Source of the DNA: Mortierella sp. BCC40632
Lineage: Eukaryota > Mortierellomycota > Mortierellomycetes > Mortierellales > Mortierellaceae
Direction of reading: 5' to 3'
Assembly: GCA_011634665.1 (NCBI GenBank)
Contig: WAEK01000006.1
Location: 2,672,001-2,736,000 of the forward strand
Length of the DNA: 64,000 bases
Shown here piece after piece: positions 1 through 12,219 of this stretch (positions are counted from its first letter, which is position 1; every line of letters begins with the position of its first letter). A program made the position numbers and the translations under genes. The notes beneath the pieces are model-generated. The model did no database searches. It was not told the origin of the DNA and saw nothing but the letters and a program-made list of their open reading frames with translations.

Positions 1-22
1 CTCTCTCTTTCTCTCTTTCTCC

Positions 23-56
<34 letters not shown>

Positions 57-59
57 TTC

Positions 60-106
<47 letters not shown>

Positions 107-1038
107 TCTCTGTTTGTCCTTGCGCATCTTCGCAGAATTGGGATCATGCAGACCACACGGGCCCAGATTTTCCTCACCCCAAAAGACGAATAGGAAGTGT
201 GTGTAGGAAAAAAAAATGAATCGCGTCAACTAAATGCCACGACTATCGGTCTGGCGATACCTCCCCCCCACTCCTTGATCTCTTGCTTGTTCTGTCCTCC
301 TCTCTCCCGACTTCCCGCCCAATCAGAGTCTTTCAGTCGGCCGAGGCTAGGATAGTGCAAACACTCATTCTATAGAGACAAGACCTTTTTTTTTAATGCA
401 GTTCCGCTCAAAAAAAGAAAAAGATCGGGAAGGAAATGACTTTGGAAGTGGTTTATCCAATGAGGGTCAATGAGTTGTAAATCTTTGGTGTAAGTAATGT
501 GCTATGGTACCCCAACGCATGTGAGAATGAGTGCGCCATCAGGGTGGTTTCGGCGTACAGTAGATTGGTGTTCACTGCAGACACTCTCCGTCGGACCCAA
601 TGTGGCACACTCCTCTCCCCGACTCTACTCTCTTTCTCTCACGCACGCACGCACGCACGCACGCACGCACAAACACACACACATACACATACACACACTC
701 ACACTCACACACAGATACCCTCTCTCTCCCAAACCTCTCTTGCTTGGTCACTTATTTTCCTACTCTTACTCCTTTCCTGTTCATTCAGGACTGGGGATTT
801 CATGCATCTCTATTACACCTCTTTTGTCCCGCACCCCGTTTTCCCTCGTCATAGTCGTTTCGCTCAAAGTGCTAAGATGAGGAAATGTGGGAGTCTGCGT
901 CCAAAAAGTAGGGGCTACATGGGTCACGATACATATGCCAACAATGTACTTTACCTGAACACCGACAGGGCAAGACAATTCCCTCTCCCTCTCTCTCTCA
1001 TATGCACCTGCGGAAAGAAGAAAGAAAGCGAACAACAA

Positions 1039-1082
<44 letters not shown>

Positions 1083-2287
1083 GTGGTGAATAAGAGAAGG
1101 GGTGCAAAACATTTTCGAATGGGCTGTAGTCCAACCATCCCCTTGACCCTCCTCAAAACTCGGTCAACGTAAGGAGACAGCAAAAGTGAGAGAGAAGGAA
1201 GGAGCGGGGTCATTTGTACACAAGTGTTTGGATCTCAAGGAAGGGGGGAGTCCCTCCACCCCTTCTCTCCTAGTCCTTCTCGTCTTCTTTCCTCTCTTTC
1301 CCCTCTCTTTTTTTTTTTTTTTTTTTTTTTTTCTTACCACCCCAACTTCATATGCATTGGACGGTCCCTCTCTCTCTTTTTTTTTTTTACACTACGGAAG
1401 GAATGAAATATGCGATGATCCAATATATGTGACCTTTCGAGTATTTACCATCCTAGTGTGATGCAATTCAAATGACAAGGTAGAAGATTTGGCCCCATTC
1501 CCTTCATGTCAGCGCCCCGCTCGGCTCCAAATGCTGCGTCTGCATGTACGTCCAGAAAGAAAGAAAGAATGCTCAGATCCCGATCCTCCACTAGTAACGG
1601 ATACACAAGGGTAAAAAAGAAAAGAAAGCCGGTTCGACTGATTTAAAAATTGGCCAATCCCCAGTCGCCGTGTTGCTGGGACAAAGTCGCCATTCTTTTC
1701 CGTTTGCATGTTACCTAGCCCGAGAGAACGAGAGAGAGAAAAGAGCCAATAGACTAATGGATAAAGGGGGAATGGCAGGATATAATGATTGACACGAGCA
1801 ATCTCTGTGTTCATTCTGCAAGTGTCCTCTAGAGAACTGTGTTGAATTAGGAATGGTGTATAGTCAGACCAATCTAGGTCAACCTTAAACTGAGCTGTAT
1901 GAAATGGTAGCCCACAGCATCCCACAGGAGCTCACAGCAATCCATTTCTAACGCCCAACGAACAGTGTACCTTTTTTTTAAAAAAAAATCTCGAACAAGG
2001 GCGAGGACGAGATACCTATCTAGAGTGTAAGCAGGCTGTTTATTGGATCTTACGTTTTTCGCAAAGATAATTTTGGTCCGCGAGCCCATCCTGGCCACAG
2101 CACACAGGCGACCTGATCCACTTTGCATTCAGGATGTCAATGTCCGCGGCATTGGGCGAATCGTTCACCCGAGATGGACTATGATTTGCTGTGTGGGACT
2201 CTTTAGCTATTGTGTGATGGTTTTACCTCCCTCACTCACTCAGTTCTCTCAACACTCTTTGGTCTACTACATACATACATATTCCTG

Positions 2288-2324
<37 letters not shown>

Positions 2325-2673
2325 TTTCTGCTCATATCCCTCGCCTTGTCTGTATGTCTAGCCTGTTTGTCTTTGTGCGAACTGTACCTGTTCTCGAACA
2401 CTCCTCGTTTTCTTTCTTTCTCTTTTTCTCTCTTTCTCTCTTTTTCTCTCTTCCACTCTTTCTCTCTTTCTCTCTCTCTCCCCACCTGTTTAAGCTTCTC
2501 TTTTGAGCTTTTTTGCCCGACGACGGATTGTTTTGTGGTACCATTCGGACATTGTTGTATGCGTCCTCCGGGTCACAGAAGTCTACGAGGTCGATTGCTG
2601 TGTTCGAACGCTCGCCTCAGACAGACACAGAGGAGATACAAGCTCACCAAGCATTTGCTTGTTTCTCCCACTC

Positions 2674-2728
<55 letters not shown>

Positions 2729-4703
2729 GTATATCTATCGGGACACATGGCGGACATATAGTGGTTCGAACAAGATGAACAAGAGGGCGCGCCTACCAAC
2801 CTTGGTTGCCCGCCAAGCTGCCTGTTTCTGCAAGATGTGCATGAGCGCCTTTGTGCCTATGTTCACAAAAGAGCCCCATTTTATTCTTTTCTTTCTTTTC
2901 TTTTTTTTTTTTTTTTTTTTTTTTCGCCCTCTTGTGATAGGCAAGATGTCCGTATTTTTTTTTTTTTTTTTTTTTCCCTTTCTCCCATTTGCTCACCCGT
3001 TCGCCCTCCCCTTCTCACACTCCGGCCATAACCTTGCATTTTCAGCCATGTTCCCGCGCATGTTATTTTTTTTTCCTGCAATCATTTCTATGGGGGGAAA
3101 GAGACATGAATAAGGAGAGAAGAGAGAAGAGGGGAGAGAGCATCACCAAGCAGGAAAAAAAAAACAGCCGAAGATTGTGACACCATAGAGAAGCGATTGC
3201 AGTAGTGGGCGGGAACTGCTATGCTTTTCTTCCACTTCTCTCTTTGCTCCCTGTGTTCCTCTACTTTTTACTTTTTTCTTTTCACCGATCTTCCCTCTAT
3301 GCATCCCGTCCGAGAAAGATAACAAAAGAGTATATACTTTTTTTAGGTGGGAAGAGGTCCATGTTAGCAGTAGCAACATTCTTGGCCATGCTTCCAGTTA
3401 GGCCATGCAGCCAACCATGCGACGGATCGGAGAACGTTCAAGGTTAGGGAGTTTTCCGGACGATGGATTTGTCCGAACTTGGTGAAACAACACAGCAGTT
3501 GGGGAACTAGAACTAGTTTGCTGGGGGGAAAGAAGATGGCACTTGACTACGCCTATGGATGCAAAAACTGGTATCGAGCCGAAAACTACCTGTATGTAGG
3601 CTAAAGAGCATCAACAAAAAAAAAAGGATATGAGCTTGATTTATTAGTCTTTAGAAAGAAAGATAGGGATATATCCATGGAGATCTGGTTTTTTCGCTAA
3701 TTCCACCATTGGTTCATCCAGCTTTCTTGCATTACCCAAAGGCAAAGGCGAGCCTCTCGTGCAACACAAATCGGATAAAGCACGACCCCCCAAGGACCAA
3801 GAAGCATAATTTCCTCGATCATTCTCTCCCCTGGTCGGCTCAACCGTGCTCAGCACGACCTTCAATATCACCTTGCCCAATCTACCTTTCACGCCCTCTG
3901 TCTCTGTGCTTTTCTCTGCCAGGAAAGAGATCAAGGGGGTTAGGGTGAGGAAGAGGTATCAGGGGAAGAAAATGCTGATGCTCTGCATAAGGAATGTGTT
4001 GCATGAATGTCTAGGGGCTCTGTCAAATCATCAAAGATGAGGAGGAGGACGAGGAAAGAGGAGGGCAGCGTACATCTCGCTCCTTAATCTGCCACCAAAG
4101 GTTAGGAAGCTGCGCTGTTTGTTGCGTTGCTGACTCTAGCCTCAGCCGCCGGTCCCTACATCTCTCTCCCAGTCCCTCACCTCCTTTCTTCGTCAGAGGG
4201 CATGAAGGAGTGGAGACTACATGCATCTCATGTATACGGCATTGAGAAGTTTTCTCTACACTCTCTGCATCGCCTCATCTTTCTCTGTGCCCTCTTTTTT
4301 TTTTTTTTTTTTTTTTTTTCAGAGAGACGCGATGTTCGGTCTCTCTGAAAAGAAACCTTAGGACTGGCGCTTGGACCACTTTATCTCCTCCCATCTTTTT
4401 GGATATGTTAGACTAGATAGACAATATCAGCTACCGTCACAGAATTGGCTGCTCCTCTTCATCCTTTGGAGAGGAAAAGTAACGAAATAGGAATAGTGCC
4501 TGCAATAGCAGTGGAGGAGGTGAGAAGTAGCGACTAACAAAGATGATACTGCCATTTAAACCAGATCATCCCCTAGATTGGAAAACTTATCTCATGCGCA
4601 GAATCCTGGACTCTCAGTTGTTTTCCCTCCCTCTTTTTTTTAGGTGGGCGCCTCTTTATTGCGAATGCATTGTCTTGTTTACGCCTCCTCTTCTTCCCTC
4701 CTT

Positions 4704-4757
<54 letters not shown>

Positions 4758-5081
4758 TCTCCTTCAGCTCAAAATGACCTTCCCCCTGTTTTTTTTTTTT
4801 TTTTTGTCCGAGCACTAGATGTGTGCGCCAGACTAGCCAAGGAGTGCAGGTCCAATAATACCTAACAAAAGCACGCTCTCAGAGGAACTCGGAGTCCTTG
4901 ATTTGAGACTCCAGCTAGTCAAGTCGTTCTATCCTGAAGACGAGGATGCTAGATAGCTCGCAGCAAGCCTTATAGAGCGCTTTCTTTGTTTTCTTTTCTC
5001 TTCTTTGTCTATGTATGTCTCCTAATTGGACAACCTCCCTTCTCGCCAAAGGGCTATCAATAATGTGTAAAGTCTCTCTCT

Positions 5082-5130
<49 letters not shown>

Positions 5131-6992
5131 CAATTTCGACGATTGAAATTTTTCATTTGTCACCCCCGTTTTTCTTATTTGCGCTGGTCCAGCCTTTTTC
5201 TTTCAGTCTGCTCATCATTTTTGAACCGCGTTCCGTTCATTCTTTGCGTTAGGGTGAGAGTGGTCGGCTCAGCCCTTTGTTCCGACCATAGTAGTCAAGC
5301 AGCGAGGAGAGGAGAGTGTGTGAACAAGGAAACGAAGGGGAGAGAAAGAGAGAGAAAGAGAGAGAGAGAGGGAGAGGGAGGGAGGTAGAAAGAGGGGAAG
5401 ATCGCACCCCCCCAATCCCAACCCCAACCCCTTTCTCCACCGGCTACACCTGCTCCTGGCTCGCTGCGTTTCCCTCGCTCGCTCTGTCTTTATTTCTTTC
5501 TTCCTCTTTCTCCCTTAGCTCTTTACCCCCGTTTCTCTTTTCAGGTGGGTGGGAGAGAAGAGACTCGGTCAGCCCTTTCTTCCTGGAGAAGGCACGGTCA
5601 CGGCGCCAGCCAACCAGGGCGTGGCATTATCTGAACGGCGCCCCCTTTCTGGAACGCAGCCCATCTTTAGAGACTCTCTTCTCGCGCTGAGTGACGGAAG
5701 GAGAGGAGAAAGGAGGGCGACTTGGCGGAGCTCAGGATTTATCAGAGCTAACACTGGTTCCCCGCCGCTAGTGACAGGAGTCAGAGGAGTGCAAGGACGA
5801 GGGCGAGGGCGAGGGCGAGGGCAAGTGTGAGGAATGGATACGACCGCCTTCGCGTGTCGATGATGGTTCTGGCAACACGACCTAGCGTGAGAGAACGAAC
5901 CGAAAGGATCTTCGTGGATCTATTTTCTTTTCTTTTCTTTTCTTTTCTTTTCTTTTCTGGTTCAATTTTGTAGGGTCTGTGGGCATGAAAAGTGGCCCAA
6001 TAGGTTCGGGGGAAGAGAGCTACCCCTCGCTCCTCTCCCGTCGAGCAACGAAGATGGTGGGGGATGAGGCGGGGGTGCGCGGAGGAAAAGGGCCCTGTTG
6101 TGTCTTGTGTTCCGATAGACTTGGTATACTGCTGTGTGATTGATAACTCTTGGAATGAAAGGAAGCATATAGAGAAGCGGGCGGGAGAGCGTCCTGAAAG
6201 GTTTCTCTTTGGCTTGCCACGCTCTTTCCTTTGAACAGAGCTGTCGAGTCTATTTGTCCGCATGTAACAAGTGTTTGCCCCTCTGTTTTTTTTTTTTTTT
6301 TTTTTTTCTTTTCTAACGGGCCCAATCAAAAGTCAAGGGCTACTCTTTTATCTTGTCTCCCTTCTCCAACGATGCTGTCTCTCTGCTTTCCTTCTCGAAG
6401 ACTCTTGGCTCGTCTTCAAAGGCAACCATGTGTCACCACGCAGGCGGACGAAACCTGGACCAGATCTCCACAAGAACGACTTGCTTGCCTCTGTTTCCTG
6501 TGCGTACGCGAATGTATGCGTGCGCATGTGTGTGTATGTATTATGTATGAGTGTGTGCGTGTATTTGTCCTGGAAAAGTCACCCGGTCCTTGTCGAATGT
6601 GGACGATTGTCACCATTCCACCCTTTTTTTTTTATTTATTTTACACACCTACCGGCGGAGCAGCGCCGATGAGAGTAAGCATGTCCATCCCTGATTGTGA
6701 ATGGTCTTTCTCCGTTGAGGGTGTCTTGTGGGCTTGGTTAGTTCTAGCAATGTGAGATGCACAACATTCCTATCGGTCTCTTTGGGTGGTCGTTCCTTTG
6801 GCCTTTTGTTTCTCAATCGGTAGCCGAGAGAGGAGTAGGGAGAGGATGAGTGCACGGGTAAACGAGTCAGGGAGAGATGACACAATGCATGGATTGGATT
6901 GAATGACCTTATGAGGGTGTCTGTCTACTGCGGTCTATCGTTGCCGTCTTTGTCGGTCGGTTCGTTCGCATGTCCCTCCTTTGCATCTGGTC

Positions 6993-7023
<31 letters not shown>

Positions 7024-7838
7024 GTCAGTCAGGCAGTGTTTGTCAGTCAGGCAGTCTTGTCCTCTTTTTTTTTTCCTCTTTTTTTTTGCCCCTTACCCCA
7101 TTCTCGCGGCCACCTGGCATGCCTTCAGCACACCCACCCTTGTGAGCCAATTGCTTCCTGCTGTCCTGCCGCTTCGTCACCCCTCTCTCTCCTTTTCTCT
7201 CACAGCTTCTCTTTCTCTCTTTCTCTGTGTCTCTTCTTTCCATCCCCCCATCCCCCTTGTCGCGCGCTACAGTAGAGCAAACACTCGGACAGGATGAGGG
7301 AGCAAGAAAGAAATAGACATAAGCCAAGGCCACAAGACTTGACAATAGATCAATATGGTGGCCGCGAGTGGTGGTGGAGTAGAGAGGGGGAAGAACGAGG
7401 AAGAACTGCGGTGGAGACAAAGAGTCGATGTGTGTGCTGGATCGCGACCATGGTACTGGAGCAGACAAGCATTAGGCATGCCCGCACATAAGAGGCGGCA
7501 AGGGAGGGACGAGGGAGGAAAGGGAGGCGAGGAGTGCGCGGAAAGAAAAAAAAGCAAAGAAGGGGAGTAAATAGAAGAGTAACTATTTACATTGAATAGG
7601 CACCTCAATACATTTGGACCACAGATGCTCTCGCGTGTGTGCTGAGCGTGGGTTGATTCAATCGACCCATTCAATCGGCCAGCGGCAGAGTAGCTTACTG
7701 CGAACTATATTCGTCGGGTCTTCACACACACCCGTACAGCATCCGCCGCCAGACCTCAATACAATCGGCGTCATTCAATTCTTGAATCTGGAGCAGCGCG
7801 CGGGAACGAACCTGCCCTGGGCGAGCTCCTCTCACCCC

Positions 7839-7926
7839 ACCACCACCACCACCACCACCACCACCACCACCTTCCTCCTCCTCCTCCTCCTCCTCCTCCT
7901 CCTCCTCCTCCTCCTCCTCCTCCTCC
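7839..7926. repeat. Abutting (CCA)n and (TCC)n trinucleotide arrays
   Basis: A run of CCA/ACC triplets passes directly into a run of TCC triplets, with strong strand asymmetry (nearly pure pyrimidine in the second half). No convincing ORF uses it. Long pyrimidine tracts of this type are length-variable, so copy number here may differ between isolates or be misassembled. Confidence 0.85.
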
Positions 7927-8237
7927 TTCACCACTACCTTCTTCTTCATTGCTAGTATCACCTCCTTCACACTTGATTCTGGCCGCACCTTGTGGATGTC
8001 ATGCGCAGCCATGAGTCGTCATGTCTAGGTACAAGAAGCCCTGAAGAACCAATGATAGGAGTGTGTCAAGACAACCAGGCCCCAGGAAGTTGGTCTGGTC
8101 GATCGAACCCTTGTTTACGTCTCCGCCCCTCGCCCGCGCCGGGCTGGGCAAGCCGGCGGAAGGCCGAGAGAGAAGAGAGAGGCTGTGTACAAATACAAAG
8201 CGCGACCCTCTCTTTTTTCTCTTTTGCTGCGTCGTAA

Positions 8238-8264
8238 CCTCTCCCTCTCCCTCTCCCTCTCTTT

Positions 8265-8295
<31 letters not shown>

Positions 8296-8314
8296 TTTCT
8301 CTTTTCTCTTTTCT

Positions 8315-8370
<56 letters not shown>

Positions 8371-8722
8371 CTCCCCCGCTCCCCTCCGCACCCCCCCTTC
8401 GCTGCTTGCTCTTTGCATTCGTTGCCTGCCTGCGATCCCCCGCCGCCATCGGCTATCAGGTGTTTCGTCACGGGGGGACGACGTTGCCGTGTTGATCTTG
8501 CCTATGATCTGGGCTATTTCATTGGCTTTTTCGGTCGTGCTGTTGTTTTTTTTTCATTGTTCTTTTCTTTCTTATCTCCCCAGTTCGGCGCCCCAGGTTT
8601 TTCTCTTTCGCTTCTCTTTCTTTCTCTCTCTTTTCTCTCTCCCTCTCTCTCTCTCTCTCTTTTCTCTCTCCCTCTCTCTCTCTCTCTCTTTCTCTCTTTC
8701 TCTCTTTCTCTCTCTCCTTTGG
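8238..8722. repeat. Pyrimidine-rich (CT)n tracts in the zinc-finger gene leader
   Basis: Two blocks of CCCTCT, TTTTC and TC repeats (about 8238-8367 and 8600-8722) lie between 150 and 630 bp upstream of the first in-frame ATG of the downstream zinc-finger gene. CT-rich stretches just upstream of start sites are common in fungal promoters, so these may be promoter or 5' UTR sequence. The in-frame translation is a meaningless Ser-Leu repeat with no ATG. Confidence 0.7.
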
Positions 8723-8868
8723 ATTGCGCCCAACCGCACCTCCCTTTCTTCTCTACTCTCTTCTTTCTTTTTTCATTCTCTCTCCCGCCCGATCCTTGTG
8801 ATCCCTGTTGTCCCTGCGAGCCCGGCGGCCCCGCTTATCCCCTCTTCGCCTTCGCCACTACCGCTGTC

Positions 8869-11704
8869 ATGGCCGCCGCCTCCTTTCACTCCGTGCCAAT
8901 CACCCGCCCGGTTCTTCAGGACCACCGTCCACATCCGCCTCTTCCGCACCTTGCCCAGCTCTTTCCTCACCATAACCCGCCTACTCCCGCACAGCAACAG
9001 CAGCAGCAGCACTCATCATCTGCGCCTCTTGCTCACGCATCGTATTACTTTTCAGGTCACTCGCACTCCTCTCCGTCTCCAACTTCATCCTCTTCATCAT
9101 CGTCGTCATCCTCTGTGTCCTCTGCTTCCTCTGTCAGCTCGTCCTCTGCCTCCCCGCCACCCGAGTCCGGATCGCGGCCAACACACGACGATCTGCGCGG
9201 TCGCCCACCATACCCGCACATGATCTCACAGCCCCGCGAGTCGTCCCCACACGGCCACGGCTCCGTATACCCACAATACTTTTCACACTCGCACTCACTC
9301 CATCACAACAATAGCAATAACAGCTCCCGCTCCCGCCCACGACCTCTATCTTCGCTCTCCTCATCCGACGACCCTTCTTCGATGATGATGGAAGACATTG
9401 TCCCCACTGAGCCCCGGCCACCTCACGCGCTCTTCGATTCACCTTCGCCTTCTCCCTTCTCTCGCCCAACTCGCTCCCAGTCGCGCTCGCGTTCACCCTC
9501 GGTGCCTCGAAGTCCCCACTCCCGTTCGCCTTCGTCAGCGGCCTCGACCGGCACATCACCCGCTACCTCGCCTTCGTTCACATTCTCGACGCTTAGCGTT
9601 GATGGCCGCACGAGCATGGGATCCATGATCGACATGGACGAGATCCAAGTTGGACCTGATGGCACACCACTGCCATTCGTTTGCTCAATCAAGGACTGCC
9701 GAAAAGCATATAGTACCCACCAGGGTTTGCGGCGGCACATTCGCGACCACCGTGAGACGGATGCGAGCGAGCGGTTCCCCTGCACGGTGCCTGGCTGCCG
9801 CGTGAGCCTTCGCACGAAACAGAGCTTGTCGGCCCATGTTCGACTTTGTAAGCAAAAGATCTCGGGCCAACTACACCACTGCCCAGAGCCTGGTTGTGAT
9901 GCTTCCTACGGCTCGACAGAGAACTTGTCGCGGCACCGGCTCAAGCACGCACGCGGGCTTGTTGGTGTCAAATACCCATGCACATGGCATGGCTGCTACA
10001 AGACACTTGCCACTCCCAAGAGTCTAAAGGACCACCTGCAGATCCATGCAGAGCGCGATGCAGGTATCCAACTTTTCTGCCCCGTTGAAGGTTGTGGCAA
10101 GGTTTTTGGCACAAACCGGTGTCTTCGTGCGCACGAATTGCGATGCAAGCAGGTCAAATCTGGCGAGCGGCTACCATGCCCGATCGAGGGTTGCAAGGCG
10201 ACCTTTGGCAGCACAGATTATGTGCGACGCCATGTGCTCGACCACGAAAAAGGTCTGATCGGGATCGAGTTCCGATGCGACTATGCCGGTTGCCAGGCCG
10301 TGTTGGCCAACCCACTGACGTTGCAGCGGCACAAGCAGCTTCATGAGGAGCAATCGCTCGGTTTTGAATGGATGTGCCTTGTTGAGGGCTGTGGAAAGGT
10401 CTACTCGGGCAGTAAGCAGCTTACCGACCATCAGTCGCGGATCCACAAGGATCTCGATTCCAGCTACCGATTTTCCTGCCCATACAAGGGCTGTGATGAT
10501 AAGTTTGAGTGCCAAAGAACCGCGTACAAGCACCAATGTCTCTATGAGAAGGTAGGCACAAACACTTTTGTATTCAAATTGTTCTCGTCATTTGGTCCAT
10601 CGATCTCGAACTCGGGCGAACAGTGCCTCGCCTACGAGAGCAGCCTGTCGATGCAATGCAATGCAAGGGCTCTCTTCCTCTCGCTTGCGCTGGTATGACT
10701 CGAGTGAGGGCAGATGAGAGGGACACTGGACGACACTTGAGCAACCAAACCCCACCCCAACCTCACCCCACACCCATCCAACATACACACAACAACACGC
10801 AAACACATACACATACACACACACACATTTACACACATACACACATACACACACGGAGAAAGAGCGGAAGAGAAAGATTGAGCGAGAGTGAAAGAGAGGT
10901 ACACATGCGCCTCCCCCACGCTGCTCTCCGACTCGTCCGTTCATTCTTTGGTCCCGTTCTCGTCCTCTCCTTTGCTTCCCCCACCTCACCTCCCTGGCTC
11001 TGCTGGGACCCGAGCGGTTGTCTTGTTTAGCCTGAGGGTGCATGGAAGCGAGAACCTCAGAAGCTGAGCGCAGGATCCACGGCCCGCCTGCTTTGCGTGT
11101 GTTTGCTATCCCCGGCTGCTCTCTCGCCTCTGGGCCTTTCCTCTTCTGTACCAACACACAAGGCCTGGCCTCCGGCCTAGCCTAGCCTAGCCCCCCTCCC
11201 TTCCCTTTATCCCGTCGTTTGCCTGCCCTCTCCCCTTCCCCTGAACACTCCAAGATAGCCGATTCAATCGGGGACGCTACTCATTTTCACCGACAGCGTG
11301 TGTGTGTCTGTGTGTGTATCTGTCCGATACCGACACACACGTTCTGGATGCATCCTGCATCTCTGATCTGGGGGAAGGAAAGAAGCCGCTTCCGCCTGGT
11401 CACTCTCCATCTCCCGCTCGGCCTTTTTTTTTCTTTTTTTCTTGGATCTAACGCAACAATCAAACCGCTTGCTTTGCTTGCTTCGCTCTATGCAATCTAT
11501 CGATCTCATTAGAAACAATGTCCGTTCGAAGGCTGCACATGCCTGTTGCCCAACTCCGAGGCGCTGGAAGCACATGTGTGGATGCACGATACGTTGACGA
11601 CCAAGCCGCCATACCCATGCTTTGAAGAGGGATGTTCTCGAGTCTTTGATACAAAGCAAGGAATCTTGGCCCACGCACTTACTCACATCATCACCGACCT
11701 GTAA
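8869..11704 (+). CDS. C2H2 zinc-finger protein with 11 fingers
   Basis: Two exons, 8869-10551 and 11513-11704, phase 0, giving about 624 aa. The start is the first ATG in a frame that is open upstream only through simple repeat. Residues 1-255 are low-complexity (Ser, Pro, His, poly-Gln and Arg-Ser stretches). Residues from about 268 to the end carry 11 C2H2-type fingers of the C-x4-C form with GC before the second Cys (PCxxxGC). Fingers 2 and 5 end in Cys instead of the last His (HVRLC, HELRC), and finger 9 is atypical (HQC). Two fingers are encoded by exon 2; its reading (CPFEGC, PPYPCFEEGC) confirms the join across the 961-bp intron. It is probably a nuclear DNA- or RNA-binding protein. 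The fingers lack TGEKP linkers, so I do not call it TFIIIA; the target is unknown. Confidence 0.85.
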
Positions 11705-12150
11705 ACACTTTGCACAACTCTATATACCGTAATATAATAAACCTCCTTTGCTTTTTTTTTGCAGCTGCCTCCTCTCTCTTCCTCTCTCTCTCTCTCTCTC
11801 TCTCTCCACAACCTGGGTCCTCTTTCTATCAAATTTTTTCTTAATACTATAATTTGGTTTGCCCTGTTCATTCGTTTTGCTCCAAAAGAGCTTCACAAAC
11901 GAACCGACAGAGCGAAACGAAGCGAACAGAAAAGAACACCCTTGTTGTTGTTGTAAACAAAGGCGCAAGCGTCTACAGTACACTCACTGTCTACAGAAAA
12001 CAAAAAAATGTGTATGGATCATGCATGACAGAGACCAGGTCAGCCTCAAAGAAGGCCACGAGTGAGCGGAGAAAGAGAAGGGTGTGTGGGACATGTTCGC
12101 GCGGTCAGCCTCTACTGAATTGAGAGAAAAGGAAGCCCACTGTATTGGCC

Positions 12151-12219
<69 letters not shown>

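Larger units (their letters stand above)
1..8868. other. Gene-poor, microsatellite-rich region
   Basis: I see no convincing protein gene here. The open frames are translations of simple repeats (Ser-Leu, Lys or Phe runs) or lack homology-like composition. Visible repeats are CT-rich sequence at 1-113, (GCAC)n then (CA)n at about 641-712, A40 near 1041-1080, T33 near 2290-2323, (TC)n near 2676-2725 and 4708-4755, T39 near 5089-5127, a GAGGGC hexamer array near 5795-5822, (TTTTC)n near 5922-5957, and adjacent (CCA)n and (TCC)n arrays at about 7839-7926. The last 600 bp are pyrimidine-rich and lead into the zinc-finger gene, so they may be its promoter and 5' leader. Confidence 0.6.

Noticed and set aside
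2043..3113. 356-codon plus-strand open frame
   Set aside because: It is driven by T and CT runs (poly-Phe and Ser-Leu), with no domain-like composition or splice support.
8185..8868. Upstream extension of the zinc-finger frame
   Set aside because: The frame is open but has no ATG and encodes only Ser-Leu repeat from a CT microsatellite.
8869..11704. TFIIIA as the identity of the zinc-finger protein
   Set aside because: Finger number, linkers and C2HC fingers do not match the TFIIIA pattern, and the long Ser/Pro N-terminus is not typical.
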